DNA of 64,000 bases from Plasmodium brasilianum (GCF_023973825.1 NC_090116.1:248001-312000), one strand, 5' to 3'; positions 11,720 to 26,275 are shown, counted from the first letter of the stretch. A program made the numbers and translations. Notes: generated by a model not told the origin, from the sequence alone.

Positions 11720-14700
11720 TTATTTGCTGTCAAAATAAAACAGTAACAAAGACTTAATTAGCATATCATGTTCATCGTAGGACAACTTACTTGATGTAAC
11801 ATTTTTAAGTAAACATGTCACGAATACATCGATGTATAGCTGTATAGACTTTACATCATATATGTTATTTATAACATCTATGTGATATTTTTCAACCTCT
11901 TTCAATAAACTTATATTTTTTCTTAACTTGTTTCGAATTAGTGGATTTACAGAAGGGTCATGCGTAGTGCCCTTAAAATTTAAATCCTTATTCACATCAC
12001 TTGAAAAAAAAAGAGTATTTTTATTTTTAAATAAGTCTATTATTAAATATTTGTATATTAGTTTTCTGAAATTAATTGTCTTGTTTATATCTTTTGAGTT
12101 ATTCACGTTTAAGTCCTGTAAAATGTTGAATCAAAAAGATATGCTAAACGGGTAAAATTAAAATGACACACGTGTAATCATATGTATGTATCTAAACAAA
12201 TATGCAGATGAGCATGTATCAAGAATATATGAGCAACCAACCCAAACGATTAAAAATCCATAAACAAAAGGAAAATGCTGCCTTTTCTTTTTATATTTTT
12301 TTAGTATGAACATACGAAGTGCGCGAAATGTATCACATATTAATTCAAAAATATTATTTTTCCTTTTTTCTTTTTTGTTATTTGATTTTTTCTTTTTCCT
12401 TCCATTCTTACATGTAACGTAAGGCAAATATATTCAAAATATGACTCCATGAAAAAGCCCTTTTCACCAAAATTATTACTATTATTATTACAATTATAAT
12501 TAAAATGTAAAAACTCGTTAGTATTTATACTTTTAAAAATAGTTAAGTAATAGTTATCAACCAATTCATCATTTTGCAAAAACTTCTTATTCGAATTGCT
12601 ATCATATAGTACGTCTACTTCTAACAATCTCTGAAGAAATTTATTACTAAACTTTTTTAATGTATTTACATTTTTTAATATAGCTCCTTTTTTATTATAA
12701 TTTTTATAAATGTTTAATTTACTCTGTCTTCTTTCTTTTTTATTAATATCTGCATATTCATCTAAAAAAGTTCTGTTCTCTTTTTTTCCCTCTTTCGTAT
12801 CTATATCAGAATTATTACTTTCCTCAAAATATTCGTTATTCAAAAATATATCTCCGTTGAGCATCCATTTTTCTTCTTCAGGATAATTTTTATGAAAATA
12901 TTCATTACCATGATACACATCATTTATACAATTTTTCAGATCGTTTGTAGGCGTTATGTAGTTCCTTTGTTTATTATCTTTATCATATAATTTATAATTT
13001 GCAATTAAATTATAGTTCATATATTCACTCACACTGTTCTTTTTTGCATCATCCATAATATATCTCCCCCTTACTTCATTTGTGTTGCATCTTGGTGTTA
13101 AGCACCTCAACACTGTATTACTTAAAACAGGATATTTTTTCTTATTTATATTTGCATCATTTTTTTCCTCCTCATTATTTGAACAATTTTGTGCCTCTTC
13201 AAAATATTCCCCTTTTTTTGCCCCTTCAAAATTTTTATCTTTTTTTTCCTCTTCAAAATTTTCCCCTTTTTGTTCCCCTTCAGAATATTCCCTTCTTCTT
13301 GCCCCTTCACAATTCTCCCTTTTTTGGCCTTTGTATGGACACTTAAAATGACAGATCTTTTCTGTATTCGCATATTTGTTACTATGATTATTTAACTTAT
13401 TCTCAAAACTTTCATCTATCTGTCCTCTTCCTGGGTTTTTGTAAGTATAAATTTCAAACGATTCTTTCGTTTGTTTCTTTATCAGATTACACACGTTAGA
13501 TCGTCCATCCATGGTATTCTCTCCAAAAATGTATGGAGTTCCATATATTATAGAATTATTTTGTTCATAATAATTATTACCATTATTTGTACTATAATTT
13601 TTATTTAAGATAAAGGGAGAATTGTACTTCTTTTCATTATATTTATTTCGATCTTCATAAATATCACTGAACAAATTTAATGGTTCGTAAGATTCACCAT
13701 TTTTACATTTTAAATTATTTAAAGCTTCATTATCAATCAAAAAAGTGCTGTTCCTTTTATTCTTATTTAATATATAACTGTTTTTATCACTTAAATTATT
13801 TATACACTGTTCCATAACCTCACAATTATATATGTTAAGGTTATTATTAGATACGAATTCGTTTTCCCTATTTGTGTAATTATCGTAGTACATAGGAACA
13901 TCCACAGGCTCTTGACTGAGGAAGTTTTTCTGAATGTCATTAGTACATATACCCCTTCCCTTTTTACAATCCCCGTTTATTCTTTCTTTATATAGTAAAT
14001 CTGTTTTAAAATTTTCGCACTTCCTTGAGCACTTTAATTGGGCACTCTCTTTCTTATCAAGGCTGTTACTTCTAATCAATGTGCTGTTATTATTTTCATC
14101 TATGTCCACGTAACATATCCACAAATCGTCGTTAACTGTAGACATGGTAGAGGCTTTGCCATAAAAATTGCTTACATCTTTTGTTCTCTGTTCGTTATTA
14201 ATGATTTTATCTGAAATGTTCATTCTTCTCCCATCAATAAGTTGCTTCACATCATCTGCATTATCAATACAACGGATATTTAACGAATCATATGTTTGAC
14301 TTACCTTTTCATTTAAATAGTCTTTTTTCTCATTACACTTTACTTGTTCCATATCCAGTAAATAAAAATTGGGATTACCAAGAACACCTCTTCTGCTGTC
14401 TTTTCTCCTTTCTTCATACTTCATTGTTCGTAAAAATTTATTACCATCTGTTATATTGTTACTTCTTACATAAGTCTTCTTATGATGCATTTTTTGTGTT
14501 CCATTTAAAGAATTATTTTTTCTATTGTCTCTACATACCTTTCTATTTATGCTGTCCACTGATGAGTGAAGTGTGCTGTGTGGGGACAAGTGTTCATTTA
14601 AGTACGCTCCATCGGTATTATTACCATCATCATTATCATCATTACTATCGCTTCGTACATTTTGAGGAAATATGCTTAACTGTTCAACATTCAAACTTGT

Positions 14701-15179
14701 AATTTTTAACAGCTGCTCATTAGAGGAACCATTAACTACACTACTGTTACTCCATTTATTTCCTTCATCTTCACTTATTTGTCCAACCGTTATATTATCA
14801 CCGCATATTTTATGTAAAATTTTATCTTCATCTGGATTAAAACTTCTTTCCATTAATCTTTTTTCAGTTAAATCAAGTAAATTTAAGTGACGCTTTTCAT
14901 AATTTGAAAAGGAAGAAAATTCATTGTCTTCCTGCTTCTTCTCACAGTCTTCTTCCTTACTTTTTGCGAAAAAATTATTAGTATTTACATTAAAAATATC
15001 AACATGGTCATGGGCAAAATTATTATTGATGTAATTTGGATTTATTTCTTCAATCCATTTTTTTTTCGCATATTTATCTTCTACCAGAAAATCGTTAGAC
15101 AAGTTTTTGCTTTCGTGTGCCCCCTTTATAACTCCGCTATGGTTACCCTTCATATGGTTAGAAGCATTGCCATTATTAC

Positions 15180-15215
<36 letters not shown>

Positions 15216-18200
15216 TATTACTATTATTACTATTACTATTATTATTATTACTATTATTACTATTACTATTATTATTATTATTATTATTACTATTATTACT
15301 ATTATTACTATTATTACTATTATTACTATTATTACTATTATTATTATCATTATTATCAATATCATTATTATTAGCGTTATTACTACTATTATCGACGTTA
15401 TTATTTTTATCGATATTATTATCATTACAATTATTATTAGTGTTATTTTTGTTATCTTTATGACTATCACACCTAAAATCACTGTTCATCCACTGAAAGG
15501 AATGTTCTTCTTTCTTTGTGTTTACATAATGGTGCACCAACTCTTTCTCATACATTTCTGTATGCTTTAAATTATTGTTTTCATATATTTTATCTTTGTT
15601 TGACATGCTTCTATTATCCTTGATGCTTATATCAATGGTACTTCTATCAACGATGCTGCTATCAACGATGCTGCTATCAACGATGCTGCTATCAACGACG
15701 CTACTACCAATGATGTTGCTATCAACGATGATATTATCTATGGTATCATCGAGCTCTTCATTTTGTTTTTTATTCCCCCAATTAGTTCTATTTAAGCATT
15801 TCCCGTTATTTGCGGTAGAAATTGAATTTTGACCTGACTTGTTCACATTTTCAACATTTGTCACACAGTGGACATCATCTACCCCTCGAACGTTGTTCAT
15901 TTTTAGTTCTCCACATTTTCCACTTATCCATTCACCTCTTCCACCATTGTTATAATTTATTAAAAAATTATTTTTTTCTAAAAAAAAAGATAAATTATTC
16001 CTACTATTCGAACGGATATTCATGCAACTTCTTACATTCTCATAATTACTTTTATCTTTTTTATTTGATACGTCATTCCTTTTATAATTAAGGCATAAAT
16101 TCCATTCACAGTTCATTTGCATACATTGGTCTCTTCCATTATTTAACATGTTTTCCTTTGTATACTTATCACTGTCCACAATGTTTAAATTTTTTACCTC
16201 ATTCTTATCATAAACAAATTTACCATGAACATTTACAATGTCATTTATATAAGCCTCTTTATTTAAATAGTTACCATTCATTTTTGCTGAGAAAGTTATA
16301 TTACTATCCTTAGGAAGAGTTACATTCGATTTGATAATATTCTTTCTTGAAATTTTTCTTTTTTTCTGTTTCGTATTATCATCAAGATCAAGGCTGTAAT
16401 CATGCTTTCCCTCAGTTGTCTCATTATAGTTAACCCCCTTATGCTCTTCTCTATTCCTAACATTTGCAGCTATGCCTTTACCATTTAAACTTGGCAAATT
16501 ATTCCCTTTAATCAATTTATTAAACCTTGTGAAGTTGTAAAAACTTGTGCTCCTGTCAAACAAATACTGCTCACGAAATGATTCTTTTAACACATTCTTA
16601 TCAAAGATATTTCTGTTAATAAAAGCGTTTTTCCCCTCGTCTTCCATAGGGTATGGTAAACCACAGTTCTTCCCTGTATCCCATGCTCCGTTGAAGTGGC
16701 TTTTGTTCATCTGGTTGTGACTCTGGTATCCTGTTGCATCGCTCATCTGGTATCCTATCACATCTGGCACCTGATTTCCTATCGTGTTGTTCACCTGGTT
16801 GTTCATCTTACTGTTCATTCTAATTTTATCCTTTGATCTATTAACTTTGTATACATTGTGAACATTACTAACCACTATTTCCTCATTAATATTTCTTCCA
16901 CTGTTAAACCCGGAAAAATTGTATTCCCCGTTGAAGTTATGTGTGCTGTCAAATCCACTAATATTGTTAGGGTAATATGCACAATTTAAACTATTAAAAT
17001 ATATGCTATTTTTCCCATTGACTATATTGGCAGTATTCTCCAATGCACTAGCCTCATTAGACGTTTTCATATAATTATAGTTTACATTACTATTTGTGTT
17101 ATTGTTTGAATCGACGTAATTAAAAGAATTATAAATATTATTTAAATTACTATTGCCATTGTTTATATCACTTGTCTTCGACAATGAGATGTCTATTGTG
17201 TTTCTACTGTGATATTCATCAAGATCCGTATTAATAATACCAAAATTTTTACAATATTCATTTTTCGTAAATATATAATTATTTATTTTATCATTTCCAT
17301 ATGGAGCAATATCACCTGTTGATATTCCTTCTACATTCCCCCCATTTTTATAAATCAAACTTACAATTTTATTTTTACTGTTATTATTATTTTCACTATT
17401 ATTATTGTTATTATTATTTTCACTATTATTATTGTTATTATTATTTTCACTATTATTATTGTTATTGTTATTTTCACTATTATTATTGTTATTGTTATTT
17501 TCACTATTATTATTGTTATTGTTATTTTCATTATTATTATTGTTATTGTTATTTTCATTCATATTGTTATTACTGTTAGATGTATGACCCTTGGAGCGCG
17601 AGAAACAGATAGGTGACACGTTCTCACAATTAACCGTCGATGGCATCCTCTCCCCCCTTAAATACTTCTTAACTGGTGCTTTGTATTTCTTGTTATCTGC
17701 ATTATTATTCATTTCCCCTTTACTCTTTTTTAGCCTTAAATTATTTTTCCTTTTTTGTACTTTTAATCTACTCCTCACAGCTAATTCTCTCGCTGTTAAG
17801 AAGCCATATCTATAAACTGAGAAGCACTCTTTTTTTTTATATCCATATGCACACCATCTTTTTTGTCTTATATCAAAATGAACACCTTTCATCTTAGGTA
17901 TTTTCATTACTTCATTATAATAATTTATATTATTATCTTCATTCGAATTTTTCTTATTAAAATTTTTGAACTTATAGGAATATTTTTCTACTCTTTTTTG
18001 TTTGTTAATTAACTTTTTTACACATGTATTATTAGAAAATTGTATACCTGTACTACCATTAGAAGGATCGTCACCCTTACGTAAAAATAGTACATCCAAG
18101 GTATTACTATTATTGTTATCATTATTACTGCTACAATTCCCGCAATTAGAATTAGTTGTCTTTCCATTTTGAATATCATTATTCATCTTTTCGTCAACAC

Positions 18201-21200
18201 ATACTTTTGCCAATTTTTTTCCTTCGCTATATTTTAGGTCACTATTACTTTGGGGTGTATTTATTAAGTACTTTCTTTTTTTTTTATTTTGATTGGTGCT
18301 TTTATCCATACTTTTATTTGTTCTTTTATTTAAACTTTTATTTGTGCTTCTATACGGGCTTTTGTTTTTATTTATACTTGCTTCATTTTTTAAATCATAA
18401 TTAATGTCGTCTATTCCTTCTATATTGTACATGACTCCGCTCACTACACTACTGCGATCATCCGTATCCTTATATATTTCACATTTTCGCTCTTTTTTCT
18501 TCGTATTATTAGTATTAGTTTTGCTAATACCTGTTCCAATGTCCGTCAACAAAGACCTGTTTTTACTTGTAATATTGCATCCTTTTATCTCATCACTGCA
18601 GCTATAACCCCCTGGTGTATTATCAAGAAACTTATAGTAGTATATATTGTTGCAGTCAAAAGGAACAGCGTAATTATTATTCATGTTCATGTACTCTCCT
18701 TTGGTGGTAGAGATATTATTATCCCACTTCTTGCCATTTTGATTTGTGCAAATGGAATTGCTTACAACTGTGCCTTCTTCCTTATTTTTAACTGAACTGA
18801 AAAAGTAGTTCATTGTATTCTTCGCTTTTTCTAAATATGGGCACCTTGTTTTTAATATTGCGCTCTTCGCAGTTATCTTGCCTTGGGGGCAATATGCACT
18901 TTTTTTATCCTTTTCAAATGAAGCAATATCATTCATTTTTTGATATATATTTCTACTTTTTCCACCTATGTTTACTTCTTTTTTGTTGCTTGTTTCTTGA
19001 CTTCTTATCATATTCGTACTGCTTTTATGTACAAGTTTATGATCACTCTCCTCATCTGTGTTCGTTATTCTTTCTCTTGTTGAAAATTCGTCTTTATTTG
19101 AGTAATTTTTTATTTGATCATTTTCAAAATACACATTTTTGTTCGTTTTTATTAAACTATTAAAATGTTCAGAAAAATGGGTAGCCGTTGAAGCTCTAGT
19201 TAACGCATAAGAATCTTTTTCACTTCTGTCGTTTTTAAATACATTTAATTCTATGTTTTCGTTACTAAGGAATTCATTGTCCTTTCCCGGTGAGTTAGAC
19301 TTGTTGCTGTTGTTGCTGTTGTTGCTGTAGATACTGTTACTGATGTTACTTGTGTTGTTATTCTTTTTACTTCTGCTCCTGCTGTTATTACTCCTGTTTC
19401 TGTTATTGTTACTCCTGTTTCTGTTATTGTTACTCCTGTTTCTTTTATTGTTACTCCTGTTCCCTTTGTTGTTACTCCTGTTCCCTTTGTTGTTACTCCT
19501 GCTCCTATTGTTGTTGCTTGTTCTGCCATTATTATTACTACTATTGTTTCCGATAATATTATCCTCTTCTAGACAGTTCATTCTCGTAGTTTGTGAATTG
19601 TTTTTTATGTCACTAATATTTGGAAGGCTTTCATTTGGGATTCTAACAATATCTTTAATATATTTATTTATTGCTACATTTCCCCCATTTTCCAGGTAAC
19701 TACTACTGTTACTATAATTATTGTTGATGTTATTACTATAACAACTGTTGATGTTATTACTATAACAACTGTTGATGTTATTACTATAACTACTGTTGAT
19801 GTTATTACTATAACAACTGTTGATGTTACTACTATAATTACTGTTGCTGTTATTCGTATAATTATTATTATTGTTATTTATTCCCCTGTCCTCAAGCACG
19901 TGATAAGAGCGAGTGTATTCATCTACATATTTATTCGTGCCATTAAAACTAGATCTCAAATTCGAACTATATAATCCCCTTATACTGTCAATTTCATGCC
20001 TATTTTCCTCCATAATATCCATTCTGTTAATATCACTTTTTATGTTCCTATCATTTGAATTGTTAACATAACTACAGCTATAATGTTGTACATAGTTACA
20101 CTTATTTGAAATGTCTTCATCTTCAACTCCTTCAAATGTCCTACTGGAATATTCATCATATGCTGGACCCACTTCGCTGAAGTTTTTGTTATCATTTAAA
20201 ATTTTATCACTATAGAGATTGTTCCTGTTACTTGTCTTTCTTCTGTAATGCCCATGATGAGGGCTTCTACCGGAAGGCACGTCATTACTACTACTGTTTC
20301 CAATATAATCCGCGTTGCACGTGTCGCCAACGTCGGAAATATTATTCTGACATTTTCCACCATTCATTAAGAAGTTTACATCATATACCTCATTTTTATT
20401 ATTAATGTTGTTGTTCATGTGGTTCATGTTGTTCATGTGATTCATGTTGTTCATGTGATTCATGTTGTTCATGTGATTCATGTTGTTCATGTGGTTCATG
20501 TTGTTCATGTTGTTCATGTGGTTCATGTTGTTCATGTGGTTCATGTTGTTCATGTGGTTCATGTTGTTCATGTTGTTCATGTTCATGTTGTTCATGTTCA
20601 TGTTGTTCATGTTCATGTTGTTCATGTTCATGTGGTTCATGTTGTCCATGTTGTTCATGTGGTTCATGTTGTTCATGAGGTTCATGTTGTTCATGAGGTG
20701 CATGTTGTTCATGTGGTTCATGCGATTCAGGCTGTTCAGTTTTTCGCCACCCCTAGGAGCATGTAGATCCCCATTAGTCCATGTGTCACCGAATTTGCGT
20801 GTATTTATATTCCTATCACTATCAAAAAAAAAATTAGAATTTACAAATTCATTAGTATATATTTTACCTGAATTGTTCATACTAGTATTTATATTAGCAT
20901 TGTTAATATTATAATTTTTGATATGATTGTCTCTCATTTTAAAGCAATTTTCTCCATAATTATTTGAAACTTCTACCTCATATAAATTGTTTATCTCACC
21001 TGTCCTATGTAAAGGGCCATCCATGTTGTTGGGGATAAAACCAAGGGAATCATTGAATTTTCTTGAAATGTAGTTATTTTTAAAATTAGAAAAAATATTC
21101 TGATTTTGATGTAGGGAAATATTATTAGTTTGTGCTTTCCCGTTACAATGCATATTATTTGCATTATTCATATTATTTCTGTAATTTATATCAAGGGTTT

Positions 21201-24200
21201 TTCCATTGCATAACAACTTTTCTGTGGAATTATATCCACCATAACAATTTGCACCTCTTAGACCTATTCTATTATTTAAGAAATTTGTATTTCCATTTTG
21301 TTGATTGCTTATCTTTTTAGGGAGAGTGCCACTATATTTGCATTTTTCCCTGTCATCATTACTATTTCCACTGCTCCTGTCATTATTACCACCATTAATA
21401 ACATTCGTACTGTTATGCTTCCATCTATCGCTAGTATTTCTTTTACTGTTAATGCATTTACCTCTAATTTTACTGCGAGCATGTGAAGTAGAATTAGCAC
21501 TAGTATAGTTGCTCAAAGTATTTAAGGTTGTCGTATTTCTCTTTTTACAACTATTATTATTTTCTTTGGAGTTACTTTTCTTAGTACAAATTTCTTTACC
21601 ATTACTCCTCTTACTACAACTGTCCTTACCACAACTCTTTTTACTGGTAACTTCTTTATTGTTATTGTCCTTATGACTGTTCTGCCTATTAGCATCCCCC
21701 TTCATACAATTCTCCACACCGTTAGTCTTATTTCTAACTTTAGAGTTTCGAAATTCAAGAGCTAACTGTCTAGCTTTATAGAAACCATATTTACATACTG
21801 GGAAATGTTTTTGTATTTGTTTGTTATTCTCGTTTTTCCAGTAAGCAATCCATCTGATTTGATTGTGATCGAATGTTAGTCCTTGTATCTTTATCATTTG
21901 TTTTGCTAAAACACGATAATATTTTCTTTCATTTAAAGGTATGCCTGTTCTTTTTTTCTTTTTCCTATAATTAGGGGAATTATAATCATCTGCATTTTTG
22001 CAGTTTTCGTAATTTGTTCCATTTATGCATTCTTTACTAAAATCTAAAACATCTTTATTTACTTCACCTGTTAAGGAATTCTTCTCACTATTCTTACGTT
22101 TTACACATTCTTCACTACCATTTTGGTATAATGCATAATTATTACTTAAGATGTTAAAATTATTTGATTGACTTGAACTCACTGCTTTTCTTGTATCATT
22201 TATGAAACTTCCTACTGAAGAATTATTCTTATCCTCATTTAATAAAACTGTATCTGATTGCATAATTATTTTTTTGCGGTCTATTTGGTCACTCTCATTT
22301 GTATATATATAACGCACCTTATCATATAACAAAACACCTGAACTGTTCATATTTTTATTCATTTTTTCTTTTGGAAAAAGGTTATTGTTACTTTCCTCAT
22401 GTATGCTACTAATTTGATTATTTAACCTCCCACTATGAACATAATTGTTCTTATCTATAACATAACCGTTAACTGTGTTCTCCTTTGAGCCTTTTTTATC
22501 ACAAATAGAATCTAACCTATTCTGGTTTATTGTATCTTTGTCCGAAAATTTTATATTTGCATCTATCCAGCTCTTTCTTGTCTCTTTGTTCTCATTTATG
22601 CATTTTTCACTTGCGCATTTTTTACTTACGCATTTTTTACTTACGTATTTTTTACATATGCACTTTTCACTTAAGCCCTTCTCGTTTATGCTTTTTTCAC
22701 TTTTCCTCTTTTTTGGGCTAGTCAAAAGAGCATATTTTGGTGAAAAGCAACCATCCGTTGTAAGATTAATTAACTGTTCTCTTACCTCTTTAGCACATTC
22801 TGCTTCTCCTTTTTTCGACCTCTTCTTATCTTTATCAGTGACGTCCTTATTTTTTAGTACTTTCATAATACCCATTTTTTTACCTTGCAACGTCTCACCA
22901 TCCTCAGTTGCCGATCCGCGTGCTACTAGGATAGCATTTTGTAAGCTCCCTTTCCCTGTATCATTAATTCCTCTATTCTCATTACATATAAGAAGCCCCT
23001 CCTTAATCTTCATGCTATCCTGTGATAATAATGAGGTGCATTCTTCGAAATTAATGTGTGCTAAATTTTTTATTTCATTATTTCCAATATTAATTTTGTG
23101 TATGGAAGACCCTACTTGTTCAGGTATTTCATTTGTTCCTTTATTTTTAACCATTTCCAACGACTTTACAATATTTTTTAATTCAAATGTAGTCTTATTT
23201 TCATTTCTGTTATCCCCTTTTGAATTCTCTAATTTGGAATATTCGGCCATCTCCGCATTTTGTACTTCCAATTCATAAATATTATTAATGCTAGTTTGCG
23301 AAGTTTTTGAAGCTAAAGAAATGTGATTTGCACATAAATTATTCGAATTGTACTCTTCGGTTGACTCACGTTCAACATTATCAGTAGTAGTGCCTTTCTG
23401 GGCTTTTCTTAACAGGTTAACGTTTTTTTCATTAAAATCGTTTAACTTATTTTTATTTGTCTTTTCATTAGCATCTTTTATTATAGTGCCATCAGAACAT
23501 ACGTAATTCCTGTTCATATATTCACTTTTCGTTTTTAAAATTTTATTTGTATTTTTATTCTCAAAAAAATTGAAGTCTGCTATTTTTTTTTCTTCACATA
23601 TAACATCATAATTATTTTTTCTCAAATATGTATTCTTTTTGATATAAGCACAACTATTCTCAATTGCTTTTATATTTTTCGAATTTGTGTTAATCATATT
23701 TTTTCTCTTAAAAGACTTTTCATTAGTAAAGGGATAACTATCATTAGTACGTTTTTCCAAAATACGCTTGTTAAATTCATTTTTCTCAAAATTACTATTA
23801 TTCATTTCAGCATTTACATTTGTCCCATTACCTCTTGCACTTATAGTACTCTTACATAATGTGCCCATATGCCACTCACCCATCATCAAACTATTTATAC
23901 CTTCTTGTACATTCAATATTTCCTTTTTTGTCATGTACGTAGTACTGTCATCAGTGTTGTAAGTGTTAAGGATTACCTCACTATTGTACCTATTTTCCAT
24001 ATCCCTCGAATTATTCTTTGTTTTATCATCAGAATTGTTAAAGATATTAATACCTTCATTAATGTTTACACTACTACTATTACTACAATTATGCACGCTG
24101 CAATTTTTGACTTCACAATTATTTATTCGTTGTGTTCCCCCAAAGTTATTTTCCTTTTCTATTATTTGATAGGATGATATATCTTTATAACTACAAGATG

Positions 24201-25074
24201 ACTTCTTCGCATTATCATTATTATTAGTCCATTTTTCATTGTATAACTTGTTCTTATTTGAGTTCATAGTTGGGTCAATATTATCTCCCCTAATGGTAGT
24301 ACCAACTTCCGTCATTTCCTTTTGACTCTCTATTTTGCTGCTCATTATAATTTTATTATAGCATTTTCCTTTTAAATTGTTACTCATTCTGCTTTCTTTT
24401 TCTTCACTGTTCATGCAAATATTTATATCGAGGAAATTTTCACTATTTCTATTGCCTATAAAAATTGCAGAATTATTGCTTGTATAATTTGTATCTCTAT
24501 CAGTGCTGCTACCATTATTGCCGCCACTACTACTATTACTAGTAATGGTGGTATCATTATTGCCACTACCACTATTGGTACTATGAACACCAACATGATT
24601 ATTTTCTCCCTTTACTTTTCCCTCAAAAAAGAATTCATTATGCCGGATGTGACTGTCCTCACATTGTCCATTCTTATCTTCATTTTTATTAACGTCCAGA
24701 CAAGAGCTGTTGGAGCAATTCATTTTATTTCTATTAAAATAATAGTACACGTTTTTATAATTAATTACATTGTTTGAACGGTGTGAAGTGGTGTTTTCTT
24801 TCATATGATGGTTCATTTCATTTATGCTAATTTTTTCATTTGAACCGTCGTTTTGATTGCTACTCCTATCACAGTTGATGCTGTTACTTAACATCTCTTT
24901 ATTGTAACATATTGTTTTTAAATTAAAATTGCTCATGTTTATTTCTTTCTCTTTTAATTTTATATTTTGTTTAATAAGATCACTTGGACTATCAAATTTA
25001 GAGGGATTACTGTTTATACCATTTTTATCAACAGGACATGGAAATATTTTCTTTTCGTATTCCTTTATTTCCAT
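11720..25074 (-). CDS. AP2-SP2: ApiAP2 transcription factor AP2-SP2
   Basis: Exon 1 runs from 25074 to 12412 and exon 2 from 12115 to 11720, with a phase-0 intron (CAT|GTAAGA to ttttacag), giving about 4350 residues. I chose the ATG at 25074 because the open frame 5' of it has no ATG before an in-frame TGA. An extra upstream exon is possible. Two AP2 DNA-binding domains are visible: about residues 1055-1115 (GLTFDHNQIRWIAYW...GFYKARQLALEFR) and about 2390-2440 (KGVHFDIRQKRWCAY...GFLTARELAVRSR). The last exon matches the ACDC helical domain often found at ApiAP2 termini (SIQLYIDVFVTCLLKN...LLLFYF). The rest is Asn/Ser/Met-rich repeats. In P. berghei the orthologue is needed for sporozoite production. 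Position and size agree with PF3D7_0404100. Confidence 0.92.
13130..13345 (-). repeat. Acidic/lysine repeat near the AP2-SP2 C-terminus
   Basis: A 24-30 bp unit coding for variants of EEEKKDKNFEGAKKGEYF is repeated about six times. The copies have diverged, so this is an older array than the pure Asn tracts. Confidence 0.75.
15165..15360 (-). repeat. Asn/Ser trinucleotide tract in AP2-SP2
   Basis: On the plus strand this reads as att repeats broken by act. In the gene it codes for long runs of N with regularly spaced S (NNSNNSNN). It is expected to vary in length between isolates. Confidence 0.85.
15620..15735 (-). repeat. 18-bp repeat coding SSIVD units
   Basis: Four or more near-identical copies of gctatcaacgatgctgct on the plus strand code for VDSSIVDSSIVD in AP2-SP2, with degenerate edges. 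Confidence 0.8.
17380..17570 (-). repeat. Asn-rich repeat with SE spacers in AP2-SP2
   Basis: Six tandem copies of a 27-bp unit code for SE followed by seven asparagines. Lies just C-terminal to the second AP2 domain. Confidence 0.85.
19360..19875 (-). repeat. Two adjacent repeats, RNRSNNNR and SCYSNNIN
   Basis: Region 19360-19510 encodes arginine/asparagine/serine units (RNRSNNNR). Region 19695-19870 encodes 8-residue units (SCYSNNIN). Both sit between the two AP2 domains and look disordered. The arginine-rich unit would be strongly basic. Confidence 0.8.
20405..20735 (-). repeat. Met/Asn/His minisatellite in AP2-SP2
   Basis: A long array of ttcatgtggttcatgttg-type units on the plus strand translates in the gene to NMNHMNNMNHM. 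At least 30 asparagine-methionine steps are present, with scattered histidines. Copies are nearly perfect, which implies recent expansion. Confidence 0.9.
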
Positions 25075-25679
25075 ATTAATCTTTTTAATAGTATCATTTA
25101 AATTCTTTATATTTCCTCTTGATGTATTTGACACGAGTCATATACTACAATATGATGTGTCTTTAAACTAGTTATCCTTATATTTTATATATGCATGTAC
25201 ATGTGCATGCGTTTGTTTTTACTTCTTTTCATTAAAAATTACTCTCATCACAATTCATTATTTCGTGTAATGACTAGGTGACCATGTATACACACGGGAA
25301 ATCGCGCATGTATATGTACTAATGTGAATACGCCTGAATATATACAAATATATATAGGGATACCCCTACATGAACATATGATGAAAGAAGGAATTTTTTA
25401 ATTTCGTAAAAGCGTTCCTACTTTAATTGAGCTCTAAACATATGTGCATAAATATATACATGTTCATTATATACAAAAAAGATAAGAGTGTAATGCAAGA
25501 CGAGTAGAATTATTGCGTATGCTAAGCAGAAAAATAAAATATGATATCACTTAATAAAATACAGTAAAATAGCAAATAACATAGCGCAAGGAATGTGGAA
25601 ACAAAGGGACATAAAGGTAAGGGAGAGAACAGAGTAAAAGATGAAAAAGCAAGAAAACAAAAAAAGGAATAAATGAACG

Positions 25680-25790
25680 AGTGAACAAACGAGCGAACGA
25701 ACGAGCGAACGAACGAGCGAACGAACGAGCGAACGAACGAGCGAACGAACGAGCGAACGAACGAGAGAACGAACGAGAGAACGAATTAAG
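25680..25790. repeat. 12-bp tandem repeat gaacgaacgagc
   Basis: About nine copies of gaacgaacgagc, with the last two changed to gagagaac. It is one of the least AT-rich stretches outside genes and lies roughly 600 bp upstream of the AP2-SP2 start. Confidence 0.9.
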
Positions 25791-26189
25791 GTGATTAATT
25801 AATTGAATATACTACAAACCGTGTTAACAATTAACTAGTAGAAGGCTAACTTTTCAGATAGAACAATAAAAAACAAAAAAAAAAAAAAAGAAAAGGTGTA
25901 CATACTTTTTTTGCGCGTAACAAATATGACAAATTCTAAGAATATATACGTGTAAAATCGTATAATTAATAAACTAAAATTTATAACCGCTTTAATAAGC
26001 AGAAAAAAAAAGAGCATCTTAAATATAGTTGCCTAAATAGAAAGTAGAAAAATGCACTAAATTACACTACTATTAATGTAAGGAAAAAAGAGAACATAAA
26101 TTCTTCATGTGTAACAAAAAACAAATATAATAACAAATGTAGAGGTGCAAAAATTTTTAGTGCATTATGGTTATTAATACGTATATGTA

Positions 26190-26275
26190 TTCATACTCAC
26201 ATGTATTCATACTCACATGTATTCATACTCACATGTATTCATACTCACATGTATTCATACTTACATGTATTCATA
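26190..26275. repeat. 16-bp tandem repeat
   Basis: Five copies of tcacatgtattcatac and a degenerate last copy. It lies about 1.1 kb upstream of AP2-SP2. Confidence 0.9.

Noticed and set aside
15004..15570. Isoleucine/leucine-rich ORFs on the plus strand and their overlapping frames
   Set aside because: Shadow of the Asn/Ser trinucleotide tract of AP2-SP2; no start context and pure repeat.
20419..20914. Plus-strand ORFs with long valine/histidine or phenylalanine/methionine repeats
   Set aside because: They are antisense translations of the Met/Asn/His repeat of AP2-SP2; the minus strand has the domains and codon pattern.
22475..23278. 267-residue plus-strand ORF opposite AP2-SP2
   Set aside because: Hydrophobic, unordered composition expected from antisense of a Lys/Asn/Glu-rich gene; no motif.
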